Positions 9,159-17,859 of a DNA stretch of 64,000 nt are shown here, piece by piece. This stretch comes from Flavobacteriales bacterium UBA852. Its GTDB lineage: Bacteria; Bacteroidota; Bacteroidia; Flavobacteriales_E; Vicingaceae. The translations under genes and the position numbers were made by a program. The stretch spans positions 96,011-160,010 of the forward strand of contig DBGO01000012.1 in NCBI GenBank assembly GCA_002295925.1, written 5' to 3'. The first letter of the stretch is position 1. Every line of letters begins with the position of its first letter. The notes beneath the pieces were generated by a model, which saw nothing but the letters and a program-made list of their open reading frames with translations, had not been told where the DNA came from and did no database searches.

Positions 9159-11333
9159 ATGTCAGAACAACAATTAGAAAAATTCAGTTACGACAACACG
9201 ATTGTCAAGAAATTCCTTATAGCAACTATCGTATGGGGAATTGTCGGCTTTTTGGTAGGGTTGATTATTGCTCTCCAATTAGCATTTTCCGATTGGTTTG
9301 CCGAGCATTTGCCTTATGCTCAATTAACTTTCGGACGTTTAAGACCGTTGCATACCAATGCAGCCATTTTTGCATTTGTGGGTAACGGTATTTTTATGGG
9401 GGTTTATTATTCATTACCCCGATTATTAAAAACACCAATGTACTCAAAAGTATTAAGTAATATTAACTTTTGGGGTTGGCAATTAATTATTGTTTCGGCG
9501 GCATTAACACTGCCTTTTGGAATTACTTCAGGAAAAGAATATGCCGAATTGGAGTGGCCTATTGACATTGCCATTGCTTTAATTTGGGTTGTTTTCGGAT
9601 GGAATATGATTGCAACCATTTTAAAACGTAGAGAACGTCATTTATATGTGGCCATTTGGTTTTACCTTGCAACATTTGTAACAGTTGCCATGTTACATAT
9701 TGTTAATTCGTTCGAATTACCCGTATCTTTCTTAAAAAGCTACTCGTGGTATGCCGGTGTGCAAGATGCTTTGGTACAATGGTGGTACGGACATAACGCC
9801 GTGGCATTCTTCTTAACAACACCTTATTTAGGTTTAATGTATTACTTTGTTCCAAAATCGGCAAATCGTCCGGTTTATTCTTACCGTTTATCGATTGTAC
9901 ACTTTTGGGCTTTGATATTTATTTACATTTGGGCTGGTCCTCACCACTTAATCTATACTGCACTTCCCGATTGGGCTCAAACATTGGGTATGGTGTTCTC
10001 GCTTATGCTTATTGCTCCATCTTGGGGAGGTATGATTAACGGATTATTAACTCTTCGTGGTGCGTGGGACAAAGTAAGAGATAACGCCAACCTTAAATTT
10101 ATGGTTGTTGCTGTTACGGCTTACGGTATGTCAACTTTTGAAGGACCAATGATGTCAACCCGATGGATAAATGAAATTTCACACTATACCGACTGGACAA
10201 TTGCTCACGTACATATTGGTGCATTGGGTTGGAACGGATTTTTAACCTTCGGTATTTTATACTGGTTGGTTCCCAGATTATGGGATACAAAATTATTCTC
10301 TGAAAAATTAGCCAATTTCCATTTCTGGATTGGCACTTTAGGAATCTTACTTTACGCAATCCCGTTATATTGGGCAGGTTTTGCACAACACTTTATGTGG
10401 AAACAATTTAACCCTGACGGAACATTAGTTTATCCAAACTTTTTGGAAACCGTTACGCAAATTGTCCCCATGTATATAGTGCGTTCTTTGGGAGGACTTT
10501 TATATTTGACCGGTGCAATAGTAATGGTTTACAACCTGGTAAAAACCATGAAAGCCGGCAGTTTCATCAAAGAAGAACATGCAGAAGCGCCTGCATTGGC
10601 TAAGAAATTCCGTCCGCATGCCGGTGAATATTGGCACAGAGCTATTGAGCGCCGTCCTGTACAATTAACTATTTTAGCTTTTATAGCTGTTGCCATTGGT
10701 GGTATTATCGAGTTTGTTCCTACTTTCTTGGTAAAATCAAACATCCCGACTATTGCAAGTGTAAAACCATATACTCCTCTTGAACTGGAAGGTAGAGATA
10801 TTTATATCAAAGAAGGATGTTACAACTGTCACTCGCAAATGATACGTCCTTTCCGTTGGGAAGTTGTACGCTACGACCCTAATGACTTGGAATACTCTAA
10901 ACCGGGAGAATTTGTTTACGACCACCCATTCCAATGGGGTAGTAAACGTACAGGACCGGATTTGCACAGAGTTGGAGGTAAATACTTAGATTCATGGCAT
11001 TTCAATCATATGCTTGCCCCAACTTCTACTTCTCCTGGATCAATTATGCCACCATATCCTTGGTTATACGAAAACGAGGTGGATACAACTATCACAACCA
11101 ATAAAATCGCCGCTATGCGCACATTAGGTGTTCCTTATCCGGAAGGATACGAAGCAATAGCTATGGACGACTACATGAAACAAGCACAAAAAATAGCAGG
11201 AAATCTGAAAAAGGAAATTGATGTTGAAATAAATCCAAATAAAGAAATAGTTGCATTAATTGCATACTTACAACGCTTGGGAACCGACATTAAAAAAGCT
11301 CCTAAAGAAGAAACTACTGTTGCAGAAAAATAA
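9159..11333 (+). CDS. ccoNO: cbb3-type cytochrome c oxidase, fused subunits I and II (CcoN-CcoO)
   Basis: A 724-residue fusion that forms the catalytic heart of the high-affinity terminal oxidase in the inner membrane. Residues about 1-485 are CcoN: multiple membrane spans, LHTNAAIFAF with a heme histidine, WWYGHNAVAF (His212, copper B ligand), WAGPHHLIYT, and AHVHIGALGWNGF. After a further membrane span, residues about 535-710 are CcoO, with one heme c motif CYNCH (Cys554, Cys557, His558) and the MIRPFRWEVVRY segment. Fused CcoNO is normal in Bacteroidota. It lies 16 bases after ccoS in the same operon. Confidence 0.96.
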   Translation: MSEQQLEKFSYDNTIVKKFLIATIVWGIVGFLVGLIIALQLAFSDWFAEHLPYAQLTFGRLRPLHTNAAIFAFVGNGIFMGVYYSLPRLLKTPMYSKVLSNINFWGWQLIIVSAALTLPFGITSGKEYAELEWPIDIAIALIWVVFGWNMIATILKRRERHLYVAIWFYLATFVTVAMLHIVNSFELPVSFLKSYSWYAGVQDALVQWWYGHNAVAFFLTTPYLGLMYYFVPKSANRPVYSYRLSIVHFWALIFIYIWAGPHHLIYTALPDWAQTLGMVFSLMLIAPSWGGMINGLLTLRGAWDKVRDNANLKFMVVAVTAYGMSTFEGPMMSTRWINEISHYTDWTIAHVHIGALGWNGFLTFGILYWLVPRLWDTKLFSEKLANFHFWIGTLGILLYAIPLYWAGFAQHFMWKQFNPDGTLVYPNFLETVTQIVPMYIVRSLGGLLYLTGAIVMVYNLVKTMKAGSFIKEEHAEAPALAKKFRPHAGEYWHRAIERRPVQLTILAFIAVAIGGIIEFVPTFLVKSNIPTIASVKPYTPLELEGRDIYIKEGCYNCHSQMIRPFRWEVVRYDPNDLEYSKPGEFVYDHPFQWGSKRTGPDLHRVGGKYLDSWHFNHMLAPTSTSPGSIMPPYPWLYENEVDTTITTNKIAAMRTLGVPYPEGYEAIAMDDYMKQAQKIAGNLKKEIDVEINPNKEIVALIAYLQRLGTDIKKAPKEETTVAEK

Positions 11334-11344
11334 ACTTTAAAGTT

Positions 11345-11512
11345 ATGTTGAAATTTATAAAACAAAGCTTAGAATCTATCCAAAACGTAGAGGTATATGC
11401 AACCATCAGTTTAACAATATTCTTCTTATTTTTTGTAGGATTAATTTGGTGGGTAATGACACGTAAGAAGAATTATTTAAAACACATGGAACATTTGCCA
11501 TTGGAAGATTAA
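11345..11512 (+). CDS. ccoQ: Small CcoQ-like subunit of cbb3 oxidase
   Basis: A 55-residue open frame (MLKFIKQSLESIQNVEVYAT, then a membrane span around LTIFFLFFVGLIWWVMTRKK and a short acidic end). Its position between ccoNO and ccoP, its size and its single C-terminally basic span match the CcoQ/FixQ family, which stabilises the oxidase complex. It starts 11 bases after ccoNO. Confidence 0.85.
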   Translation: MLKFIKQSLESIQNVEVYATISLTIFFLFFVGLIWWVMTRKKNYLKHMEHLPLED

Positions 11513-11548
11513 TAAAATAAAAATTGTAAAACCATAAAATACGCTATT

Positions 11549-12613
11549 ATGAACCGGTTATCAAAATATTTTTTAATTCTAACACCTCTTTTATTTTCGG
11601 GAGGAATTATAAAAGCTGCAGAAGAAACAACAACCACCTCTTCCGGAATATCCGACAGCACATTATTAATGTTAATGGTTGGTATTATTTTGGTATTGCT
11701 TATCATCATCTCATTTTTAACAGGAATGTTAAAAAACATCGCTTCGAGTAAATACTTATGGGATAACAATAAAAACAATAAAAAAGAAAGCAACATTACA
11801 GCAGTTGTTTCCGCTTTGTTTTTATTAAGCATCTCCTCTTCAGCATTTGCTGCCGGCGGTGAATCGGCACCATACGCCATGAGCACTACAACTTTTTGGT
11901 TATTAATGAGCGTTATCATTATATTGTTGGCAATAGCCATTCAATTATTGGTAACAATCAGAAAAATGATTCGCAAAATATCAGGCACTGATGCAGTAGA
12001 AGAAAGCACCGAAATTTTAGGTATAAAACTAACCGATAGTGTGCCTGTAGAACATGAAAAAGACATTTTACTTGACCACGATTACGACGGTATTAAAGAG
12101 TTAGACAACAACCTGCCTCCATGGTGGTTGTATATGTTCTACATTACCATTATTTTCGGAGTTATTTACTTTTCTGTGCACCACATTTTTGGCGACGGTG
12201 ATATTATGTACAAACAATATAATGAACAAATGGCATCTGCGGAAGCAAGTATTGCCGAGTACATGAAAAATTCAGGGAATGCCATTGACGAAAACAACGT
12301 AGAAGCTTTAACAGATGCAGGAGCCATTAGTGAGGGTAAAGCTATATATGACAAAAACTGTGTTACTTGTCACGGTGCTAATGGAGAAGGTAAGGTAGGT
12401 CCAAATTTAACCGATGAATTTTGGTTGCATGGTTGTGGAATAAAAAATGTGTTTAAAACAATTAAAGAAGGTGTACCTGCCAAAGGGATGATTTCTTGGA
12501 AAACACAACTAAGTCCTGTAGAAATACAAAAAGTGTCAAGTTATATACTTACACTTAAAGGAACCAATCCTGCAGGAGCAAAAGAACCTCAAGGAGATAA
12601 ATGTGATGAATAA
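11549..12613 (+). CDS. ccoP: cbb3 oxidase subunit III, CcoP (single heme c)
   Basis: A 354-residue membrane-bound cytochrome c that delivers electrons to CcoNO. Several hydrophobic segments occupy the N-terminal part (about residues 5-25, 38-62, 84-105, 110-135). The family-typical LPPWWLYMFYITIIFGVIYF follows at about 190. The C-terminal domain has a single heme motif CVTCH with GANGEGKVGPNL. Proteobacterial CcoP carries two hemes c; only one CxxCH is present here. A second signal-like segment (LFLLSISSSAFAAGG) lies inside the protein, so the N-terminal part may derive from an extra module. It ends the first transcription unit at a terminator. Confidence 0.9.
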   Translation: MNRLSKYFLILTPLLFSGGIIKAAEETTTTSSGISDSTLLMLMVGIILVLLIIISFLTGMLKNIASSKYLWDNNKNNKKESNITAVVSALFLLSISSSAFAAGGESAPYAMSTTTFWLLMSVIIILLAIAIQLLVTIRKMIRKISGTDAVEESTEILGIKLTDSVPVEHEKDILLDHDYDGIKELDNNLPPWWLYMFYITIIFGVIYFSVHHIFGDGDIMYKQYNEQMASAEASIAEYMKNSGNAIDENNVEALTDAGAISEGKAIYDKNCVTCHGANGEGKVGPNLTDEFWLHGCGIKNVFKTIKEGVPAKGMISWKTQLSPVEIQKVSSYILTLKGTNPAGAKEPQGDKCDE

Positions 12614-12639
12614 AATTTGGCATAAATAAACATCTATAT

Positions 12640-12668
12640 AAAAAGGGGACTTGTTATCCCCTTTTTAT
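12640..12668 (+). terminator. Terminator after ccoP
   Basis: AAAAAGGGGA (12640-12649) pairs with TCCCCTTTTT (12657-12666) around a seven-base loop, ending in a T-run. It separates ccoSNOQP from ccoG and implies partial or full uncoupling of the two gene groups. Confidence 0.85.
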
Positions 12669-12764
12669 TATTTAATCAATTAAAATAAAAATTTTACATA
12701 TTTTCAACTCTTGTAATAGAAGTTACTTTAACATTGAAAAATACATCATATATTTATAATAAAA

Positions 12765-14192
12765 ATGGCTACAACAAACGATAAAGAATCTTTTAGAGAC
12801 CATATTGGTACAATTACCGAAGAAGGTAAACGAAAATGGATATATCCGAAAAAGCCAAGCGGAAGATTCTACAAATACAGAACTTATGTCAGTTATATTT
12901 TGTTGGCATTTTTGTTTTTGGGTCCGCATTTGCATAAAATATTCGGTTTAGACCATCCTTTGTTTTTGTTTGATGTAATAAACAGAAAATTCATCTTATT
13001 CGGGCAAGTTTTTTGGCCACAAGATTTTCATTTGTTTGCCTTTATTATGATAACGATGATTATTTTCATCGTGTTGTTTACAGTAGTTTTCGGGCGGATT
13101 TTCTGTGGATGGGTATGTCCGCAAACTATATTTATGGAAATGGTGTTCCGTAAAATAGAATATTGGATAGATGGTGATTACAAACAACAAATGAAACTCG
13201 CCAAGCAAGAGTGGAATGCCGAAAAAATCAAAAAAAGAGTGTTGAAACATTCCATTTTTTGGATTGTGTCTTTTATTATAGCCAATACATTTTTAGCATA
13301 CATCATTGGTGCCGATAAACTTTGGGAAATTCAAACGGATAATCCAAAAAACCATATTGGCGGACTAATTACATTGATTGCGTTTACAACCGTATTCTAC
13401 TTTATATTCTCGTGGTTTAGAGAACAAGTTTGCATAATTGCTTGTCCTTACGGACGATTACAAGGGGTAATGATAGACCGCAACACTATTGTAGTAGCTT
13501 ACGATTACAAGCGTGGCGAGCCAAGAGGCAAATTTCGTAAAAACGAAGACCGTAAAGCCGCAGGAAAAGGAGATTGCATTGATTGTAAACAATGTGTTGA
13601 TGTATGTCCTACCGGTATTGATATTCGCAATGGAACGCAATTGGAATGTATAAACTGTACGGCATGTATTGATGCGTGTGATTTTATGATGGAAAAAGTA
13701 GGGTTACCAAAAGGTTTAATCCGTTACGACTCCGAAGCACATATTGCCGAAGGCAAGAAAAGTTTACTCACTACACGAGTTAAAGGTTATATCGCCGTAT
13801 TAATTGCATTAATTGGAATTATTGTTTACTTATTTACTTTACGTGGTGATGTTGAGGCTACCATATTGCGTGCACCGGGAAGTTTATATACTCAAGTAGA
13901 TGATAATCACATCAGTAATATTTACACCTTTAATGTGGTGAATAAAAGTAATGAACCCATTGATGTGCATTATGAATTGGTAGAACCCAAAGGTGAACTT
14001 AAATTGACCGGACAAGATAAAATTCACTTGGAAGTTGGCGAAGAAAAATCAGGTTCATTTTTAATAATTTTAGACAAAAAAGATGTAACCAAGCATAAAC
14101 TTCCGGTAAAGGTTAATGTAGTTAGTAACGGCAAAGTAGAAGAAACCTTAACCGTAACATTTTTGGGGCCATTTGGCAATGAGTTTAAATAA
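12765..14192 (+). CDS. ccoG: cbb3 oxidase accessory protein CcoG (FixG/RdxA family)
   Basis: A 475-residue inner-membrane iron-sulphur protein. CcoG reduces copper for delivery to the cbb3 copper centre. Membrane spans lie at about residues 42-60, 85-108, 160-182, 197-216 and 340-360. CGWVCPQ and CIIACPYGR motifs occur in the membrane part, followed by a two-cluster ferredoxin segment CIDCKQCVDVCPTGIDI and CINCTACIDACD at about 270-305. The C-terminal 100 residues form the Ig-like CcoG domain. It heads the second part of the cco locus, with fixH following after 31 bases. Confidence 0.95.
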   Translation: MATTNDKESFRDHIGTITEEGKRKWIYPKKPSGRFYKYRTYVSYILLAFLFLGPHLHKIFGLDHPLFLFDVINRKFILFGQVFWPQDFHLFAFIMITMIIFIVLFTVVFGRIFCGWVCPQTIFMEMVFRKIEYWIDGDYKQQMKLAKQEWNAEKIKKRVLKHSIFWIVSFIIANTFLAYIIGADKLWEIQTDNPKNHIGGLITLIAFTTVFYFIFSWFREQVCIIACPYGRLQGVMIDRNTIVVAYDYKRGEPRGKFRKNEDRKAAGKGDCIDCKQCVDVCPTGIDIRNGTQLECINCTACIDACDFMMEKVGLPKGLIRYDSEAHIAEGKKSLLTTRVKGYIAVLIALIGIIVYLFTLRGDVEATILRAPGSLYTQVDDNHISNIYTFNVVNKSNEPIDVHYELVEPKGELKLTGQDKIHLEVGEEKSGSFLIILDKKDVTKHKLPVKVNVVSNGKVEETLTVTFLGPFGNEFK

Positions 14193-14223
14193 TTGATAAC
14201 AAAAATCTTAAAAACATAATATT

Positions 14224-14652
14224 ATGAAATTTCATTGGGGAACAGGATTATTTACCTTTTACGGATTATTTGTTTTGGCTTTTTTGGTGATTTTGTATTT
14301 TGCCGCCAAAAGCAAAACAGACCTTATTTCGGAAACCTATTACGAAGATGGGGTTAACTACCAGCAAATCATCGACAAAAAACACAATAGTGACATGCTT
14401 TCCGAAAAAATTCAGATAAAAAACGGTAAAACCGGCATCGAAATTACTTTTCCGAAAAGTGTAAATTCTGTTGAGGCAAAAATTAAATTAGTGCGTATTT
14501 CGGATAAAAATTTAGACAGGGAATACACAACAAACGAGCATACTTTCACCATTCCAAACAGTGAAACCACTACGGGCGTTTACCAACTTCAGATTGATTG
14601 GAAAGGTGATAATACCGAATATTATTTCGAAGAAAATATTTATGCACAATAA
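14224..14652 (+). CDS. fixH: FixH/CcoH family protein
   Basis: A 142-residue protein with one N-terminal membrane anchor (FHWGTGLFTFYGLFVLAFLV) and a periplasmic beta-rich domain ending in DWKGDNTEYYFEENIYAQ. The length, topology and position between ccoG and a SafE-family gene are those of FixH, an assembly and stability factor for cbb3 oxidase. SETYYEDGVNYQQ is typical of the family. Confidence 0.88.
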   Translation: MKFHWGTGLFTFYGLFVLAFLVILYFAAKSKTDLISETYYEDGVNYQQIIDKKHNSDMLSEKIQIKNGKTGIEITFPKSVNSVEAKIKLVRISDKNLDREYTTNEHTFTIPNSETTTGVYQLQIDWKGDNTEYYFEENIYAQ

Positions 14653-14667
14653 ATTTATATAAACAAT

Positions 14668-15360
14668 ATGTGGCTTGCTTTAAGCATAGGATTTTTGGGC
14701 AGTTTCCATTGTATTGGAATGTGTGGGCCTATTGCAATGGCTTTGCCACTGAACAGAAATTCGGTAGTAGAAAAATATTTGGGCATACTTACTTATAATG
14801 CCGGGCGCATTACCACATACGCTTTAATCGGGGCAATTTTCGGGTTATTGGGGCAAGGCATAAGAATTGCCGGATTTCAGCAAGCGTTAAGCATTTCTAT
14901 TGGAATTTTATTGGTTATTTCGGCATTTGTTCCCAAATTATTGGATGGTATTTCTTTTAAAGGGAAAATTGGTTTGCTGTTATCAAACATGCAACACGAA
15001 TTGAGCTTGCTATTTAAGAAAAGTTCGTACGAATCGCTATTCAGCATTGGATTTTTGAACGGTTTTTTACCTTGTGGTTTGGTTTATATGGCTTTGGGCA
15101 GTTCGCTGGCACAAGACACATTGCTCGACAGCATTCTTTTTATGGTATTTTTTGGTGTTGGCACTATGCCTATGATGATATTTGCCTCAGAATTGGGGGG
15201 CGTTATCAGTATCAATTTCAGAAATAAAATCAAACGATTAATTCCGGTGTTTATTGGGGTTGTAGGAATTTTCTTTATTGTGCGTGGAATGAATCTGAAC
15301 ATTCCCTATCTTTCTCCAAAAATTAATGTGGAACGCCCCACTATTCAGCAATGCGACTAA
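14668..15360 (+). CDS. Sulfite exporter TauE/SafE family membrane protein (cytochrome biogenesis type)
   Basis: A 230-residue polytopic membrane protein starting MWLALSIGFLGSFHCIGMCG, with the GFLPCGLVYMALG motif near residue 140. The paired C-rich GMCGP and LPCG motifs characterise the UreH/SafE-like branch that accompanies cbb3 genes and is thought to move copper or other metal, or to help cytochrome maturation. It lies 15 bases after fixH and closes the locus. The last four bases overlap the convergent sugar transferase gene. Confidence 0.85.
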   Translation: MWLALSIGFLGSFHCIGMCGPIAMALPLNRNSVVEKYLGILTYNAGRITTYALIGAIFGLLGQGIRIAGFQQALSISIGILLVISAFVPKLLDGISFKGKIGLLLSNMQHELSLLFKKSSYESLFSIGFLNGFLPCGLVYMALGSSLAQDTLLDSILFMVFFGVGTMPMMIFASELGGVISINFRNKIKRLIPVFIGVVGIFFIVRGMNLNIPYLSPKINVERPTIQQCD

Positions 15361-15947
15361 CGAATAATTTTCTTTATTGTCAGTAAAATAATTTTAATAT
15401 CCGTTCCCAATCCCTGATTTTGAATGTATTTTTTATTCAATTCCAATTTATGGGGCATTATTTCTTTAATATATGTTTCTTCCGGATTTTCGGCTCTTGC
15501 CAAAACATCATTTTCATCTACGTATTCAATTGAAGCATAATCGGTTATTCCAGGTTTTACGCTTAATACCCGACGTTGTTCTTCGGTATATAAATCGGTA
15601 TATTTTTTTACTTCGGGGCGAGGACCGACAATGCTCATATCTCCCTTCAACACATTGAACAATTGCGGCAATTCGTCCAATTTGTATTTTCGCAACCAAT
15701 AGCCCACTTTTGTAACTCGGGGGTCTCTCCCGCCCACCGTCAGCAATCCTTTTTTATCGGCATTGGTATGCATAGTTCTGAATTTATATAAACCAAAAGG
15801 TTTACCATTTTTGCCAATGCGTTGTTGGATATAAAAAATTCCGCCTTTCGAATCGATGATTATCAATAAAGAAATAATCAGAAACAAGGGCAAAAGTAAA
15901 ATTATCCCTATCAATGAAAAGAATATGTCGAATAAGCGTTTAAGCAT
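15357..15947 (-). CDS. Bacterial sugar transferase (initiating glycosyl-1-phosphate transferase)
   Basis: A 196-residue PglC-like enzyme that loads the first sugar phosphate onto undecaprenyl phosphate for glycan assembly. It has a single N-terminal hydrophobic hairpin (FDIFFSLIGIILLLPLFLII), then QQRIGKNGKPFGLYKFRTMH, KLDELPQLFNVLKGDMS and VGPRPE, the family's catalytic and basic motifs. It lacks the extra N-terminal helices of WbaP-type enzymes. Its start overlaps the end of the upstream aminotransferase gene by eight bases, so the two are translated together and probably make and transfer an amino sugar. Confidence 0.93.
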   Translation of the reverse strand: MLKRLFDIFFSLIGIILLLPLFLIISLLIIIDSKGGIFYIQQRIGKNGKPFGLYKFRTMHTNADKKGLLTVGGRDPRVTKVGYWLRKYKLDELPQLFNVLKGDMSIVGPRPEVKKYTDLYTEEQRRVLSVKPGITDYASIEYVDENDVLARAENPEETYIKEIMPHKLELNKKYIQNQGLGTDIKIILLTIKKIIR

Positions 15948-17160
15948 TTTTTAACACATTGTTTACGACATCAATTACCGTATCAATGACTTTTTGCATT
16001 TGTTCATTGGTTAAATCATAATAAACGGGTAAGCTGATTTCGTGCGCATAATTTTTATATGCCACAGGATAATCTTCAATATTGTAACCCAAATTTTTGT
16101 AATAACTCAATAAAGGCAAGGGTTGAAAATGTACATTGACGGAAACGCCGTTTTCGGCGATTTGCTTAATAATTGCGTTGCGTTGCTGTTCGGAAATACC
16201 TTTAATTCTCAACGGATATAAATGGTAGGAACTTTCTTTTGTTTCTGTTTCATAAGGCGGAAGAGTTGCCCATTGCTGTTCATTTAATTTTTCGGTATAA
16301 AACCGGAAAATTGCTTTTCGTTTGGGTAATGTTTCTTTTTCGTAATATTTTATTTCTACCAAGCCCAGCGAAGCCAAAATATCGGTCATATTGGCTTTAT
16401 AGCCGGCTTCTATTACATCGTACTGCCAAGCACCGGCTTGTGTTTTTGCCAAGGCATCTTTGCTTTGCCCATGCAAACTGATGATGTTTAAATATTTGTA
16501 AATTTCAGTATTGGCAAATGGTTGGGGTAAATTCAATGCTATGGCGCCACCTTCGGCTGTAGTGAAATTTTTAACGGCATGAAACGAAAATACCGTTGCA
16601 TCGCATAGTGTTCCTGTTTTTTGTTTTTTATAGTTTGCACCAAACGAATGCGCCGCATCGGATAATACAAATATTCTGTTTAGTTTATGTTGATTCTCGT
16701 TTTCGGGAACAAAATGTTGCTTGATTTGCTCCGATTTGACCAATTGCATTATTTCATCGTAATCGGCAGGGAAACCGGCAAAATCTACCGGAATAATGGC
16801 TTTTGTTTTGGAAGTAATGGCATGTTTTATTTTTTCGATATTGATATTGAAATCGTGTTCGTTTACATCAACCATTACAGGTGTTGCACCACAATGTCTT
16901 ACCACATTTGCCGTAGCACAATAAGTATAGGCGGGAATAATGACTTCATCGCCTTCTTTTACGCCATACCAGCGCAACATTAATTCCAATCCGGCAGTTG
17001 CCGAATTGACACACAACACTTTGAGGGCACCGATATACTCCTCGATTTTTTGTTCGAGCAACTTGGTTTTGGGTCCGGTGGTTATCCATCCGGATTTAAG
17101 TGTATCGGCAACTTCATCAATTATTTCTTGATAAATTTTTGGTGGCGAAAAAGGTATCAT
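15940..17160 (-). CDS. DegT/DnrJ/EryC1/StrS family aminotransferase
   Basis: A PLP-dependent sugar aminotransferase of about 406 residues. The start at 17160 (MIPFSPPKIYQEIIDEVADT) matches the family N-terminus; the frame runs 14 codons further upstream without family-like sequence. Motifs are GWITTGPKTKLLEQ, VLCVNSATAGLEL, DAAHSFGANY and the PLP lysine in FSFHAVKNFTTAEGG. Such enzymes add an amino group to a keto sugar nucleotide for surface glycans. The coupled sugar transferase downstream supports this. An insertion around residues 118-135 (about KSEQIKQHFVPENENQ) looks longer than in many homologues. Confidence 0.92.
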   Translation of the reverse strand: MIPFSPPKIYQEIIDEVADTLKSGWITTGPKTKLLEQKIEEYIGALKVLCVNSATAGLELMLRWYGVKEGDEVIIPAYTYCATANVVRHCGATPVMVDVNEHDFNINIEKIKHAITSKTKAIIPVDFAGFPADYDEIMQLVKSEQIKQHFVPENENQHKLNRIFVLSDAAHSFGANYKKQKTGTLCDATVFSFHAVKNFTTAEGGAIALNLPQPFANTEIYKYLNIISLHGQSKDALAKTQAGAWQYDVIEAGYKANMTDILASLGLVEIKYYEKETLPKRKAIFRFYTEKLNEQQWATLPPYETETKESSYHLYPLRIKGISEQQRNAIIKQIAENGVSVNVHFQPLPLLSYYKNLGYNIEDYPVAYKNYAHEISLPVYYDLTNEQMQKVIDTVIDVVNNVLKNA

Positions 17161-17211
17161 GCAAAACTTGTTTGCACCAAAATTACATTTCTTTTCGGGC
17201 AATTGCCAAAA

Positions 17212-17859
17212 TTATTCCACCAAACCGTTTTTAAGGGCAAATTTCACCAACTCGGCAGTATTGCGCACATTGAGTTTTTGCAACAAATTTCGTCGATGAG
17301 TATCTACCGTACGGTTACTGATAAACAATTTATCGGCAATTTCCATATTGGTAAAACCGTCAACAATGAGTTGCAATACTTCCATTTCTCTTTTTGACAA
17401 ATCGCCCACAATTTTAGATGCCGAAGGTTTGTCGCTGAGCATACTGTTTATCATGGTTACCGACACTTCGTTGCTGTAGTATTTTTTGCCGCTACGCACT
17501 GCTTTAATGGCACTAATCAGCTCTTCACGTCCGCTTTCTTTAAGGATGTAACCATCGGCGCCGGCTTTTATCATGTTTACAATAAAACCTTCTTCGGCGT
17601 GCATGGTAAGTGCCAACACACGAGTTGCGGGATGCCGTTTTTTAATAATTTCAGTTGCATCAATACCGTTTAACTCAGGCATATTGATGTCCATTAAAAC
17701 CACATCAAAGGGTTCTTTTTCTAATATTTGAACCGCTTCGGCACCGTTGGATGCTTCGGCGGCAATTTCTATTTCATCTTTAGCGGGTAAGAGCATCGCT
17801 CTGATACCGTCGCGTACAATTTGATGATCGTCAACCAAAAGCGTTTTAATTTTTCTCAT
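17212..17859 (-). CDS. NarL-type response regulator (REC + LuxR HTH)
   Basis: A 215-residue DNA-binding response regulator. The receiver domain (1-120) has the acidic pair VDDH, phosphoacceptor Asp57 in VLMDINMPELNG, the Thr/Ser switch in LALTMHAEE and the conserved lysine in YILKES. The LuxR-type helix-turn-helix (about 150-210) reads LSKREMEVLQLIVDGFTNME and ISNRTVDTHRRNLLQKLNVR. The gene overlaps the upstream kinase gene by 14 bases, so the two form a two-component pair. A palindrome next to the kinase gene is a candidate target. Confidence 0.95.
   Translation of the reverse strand: MRKIKTLLVDDHQIVRDGIRAMLLPAKDEIEIAAEASNGAEAVQILEKEPFDVVLMDINMPELNGIDATEIIKKRHPATRVLALTMHAEEGFIVNMIKAGADGYILKESGREELISAIKAVRSGKKYYSNEVSVTMINSMLSDKPSASKIVGDLSKREMEVLQLIVDGFTNMEIADKLFISNRTVDTHRRNLLQKLNVRNTAELVKFALKNGLVE

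Noticed and set aside
11509..11940. A 143-codon minus-strand frame opposite ccoP
   Set aside because: It is the antisense of the ccoP membrane segments, in the middle of a coherent plus-strand operon.
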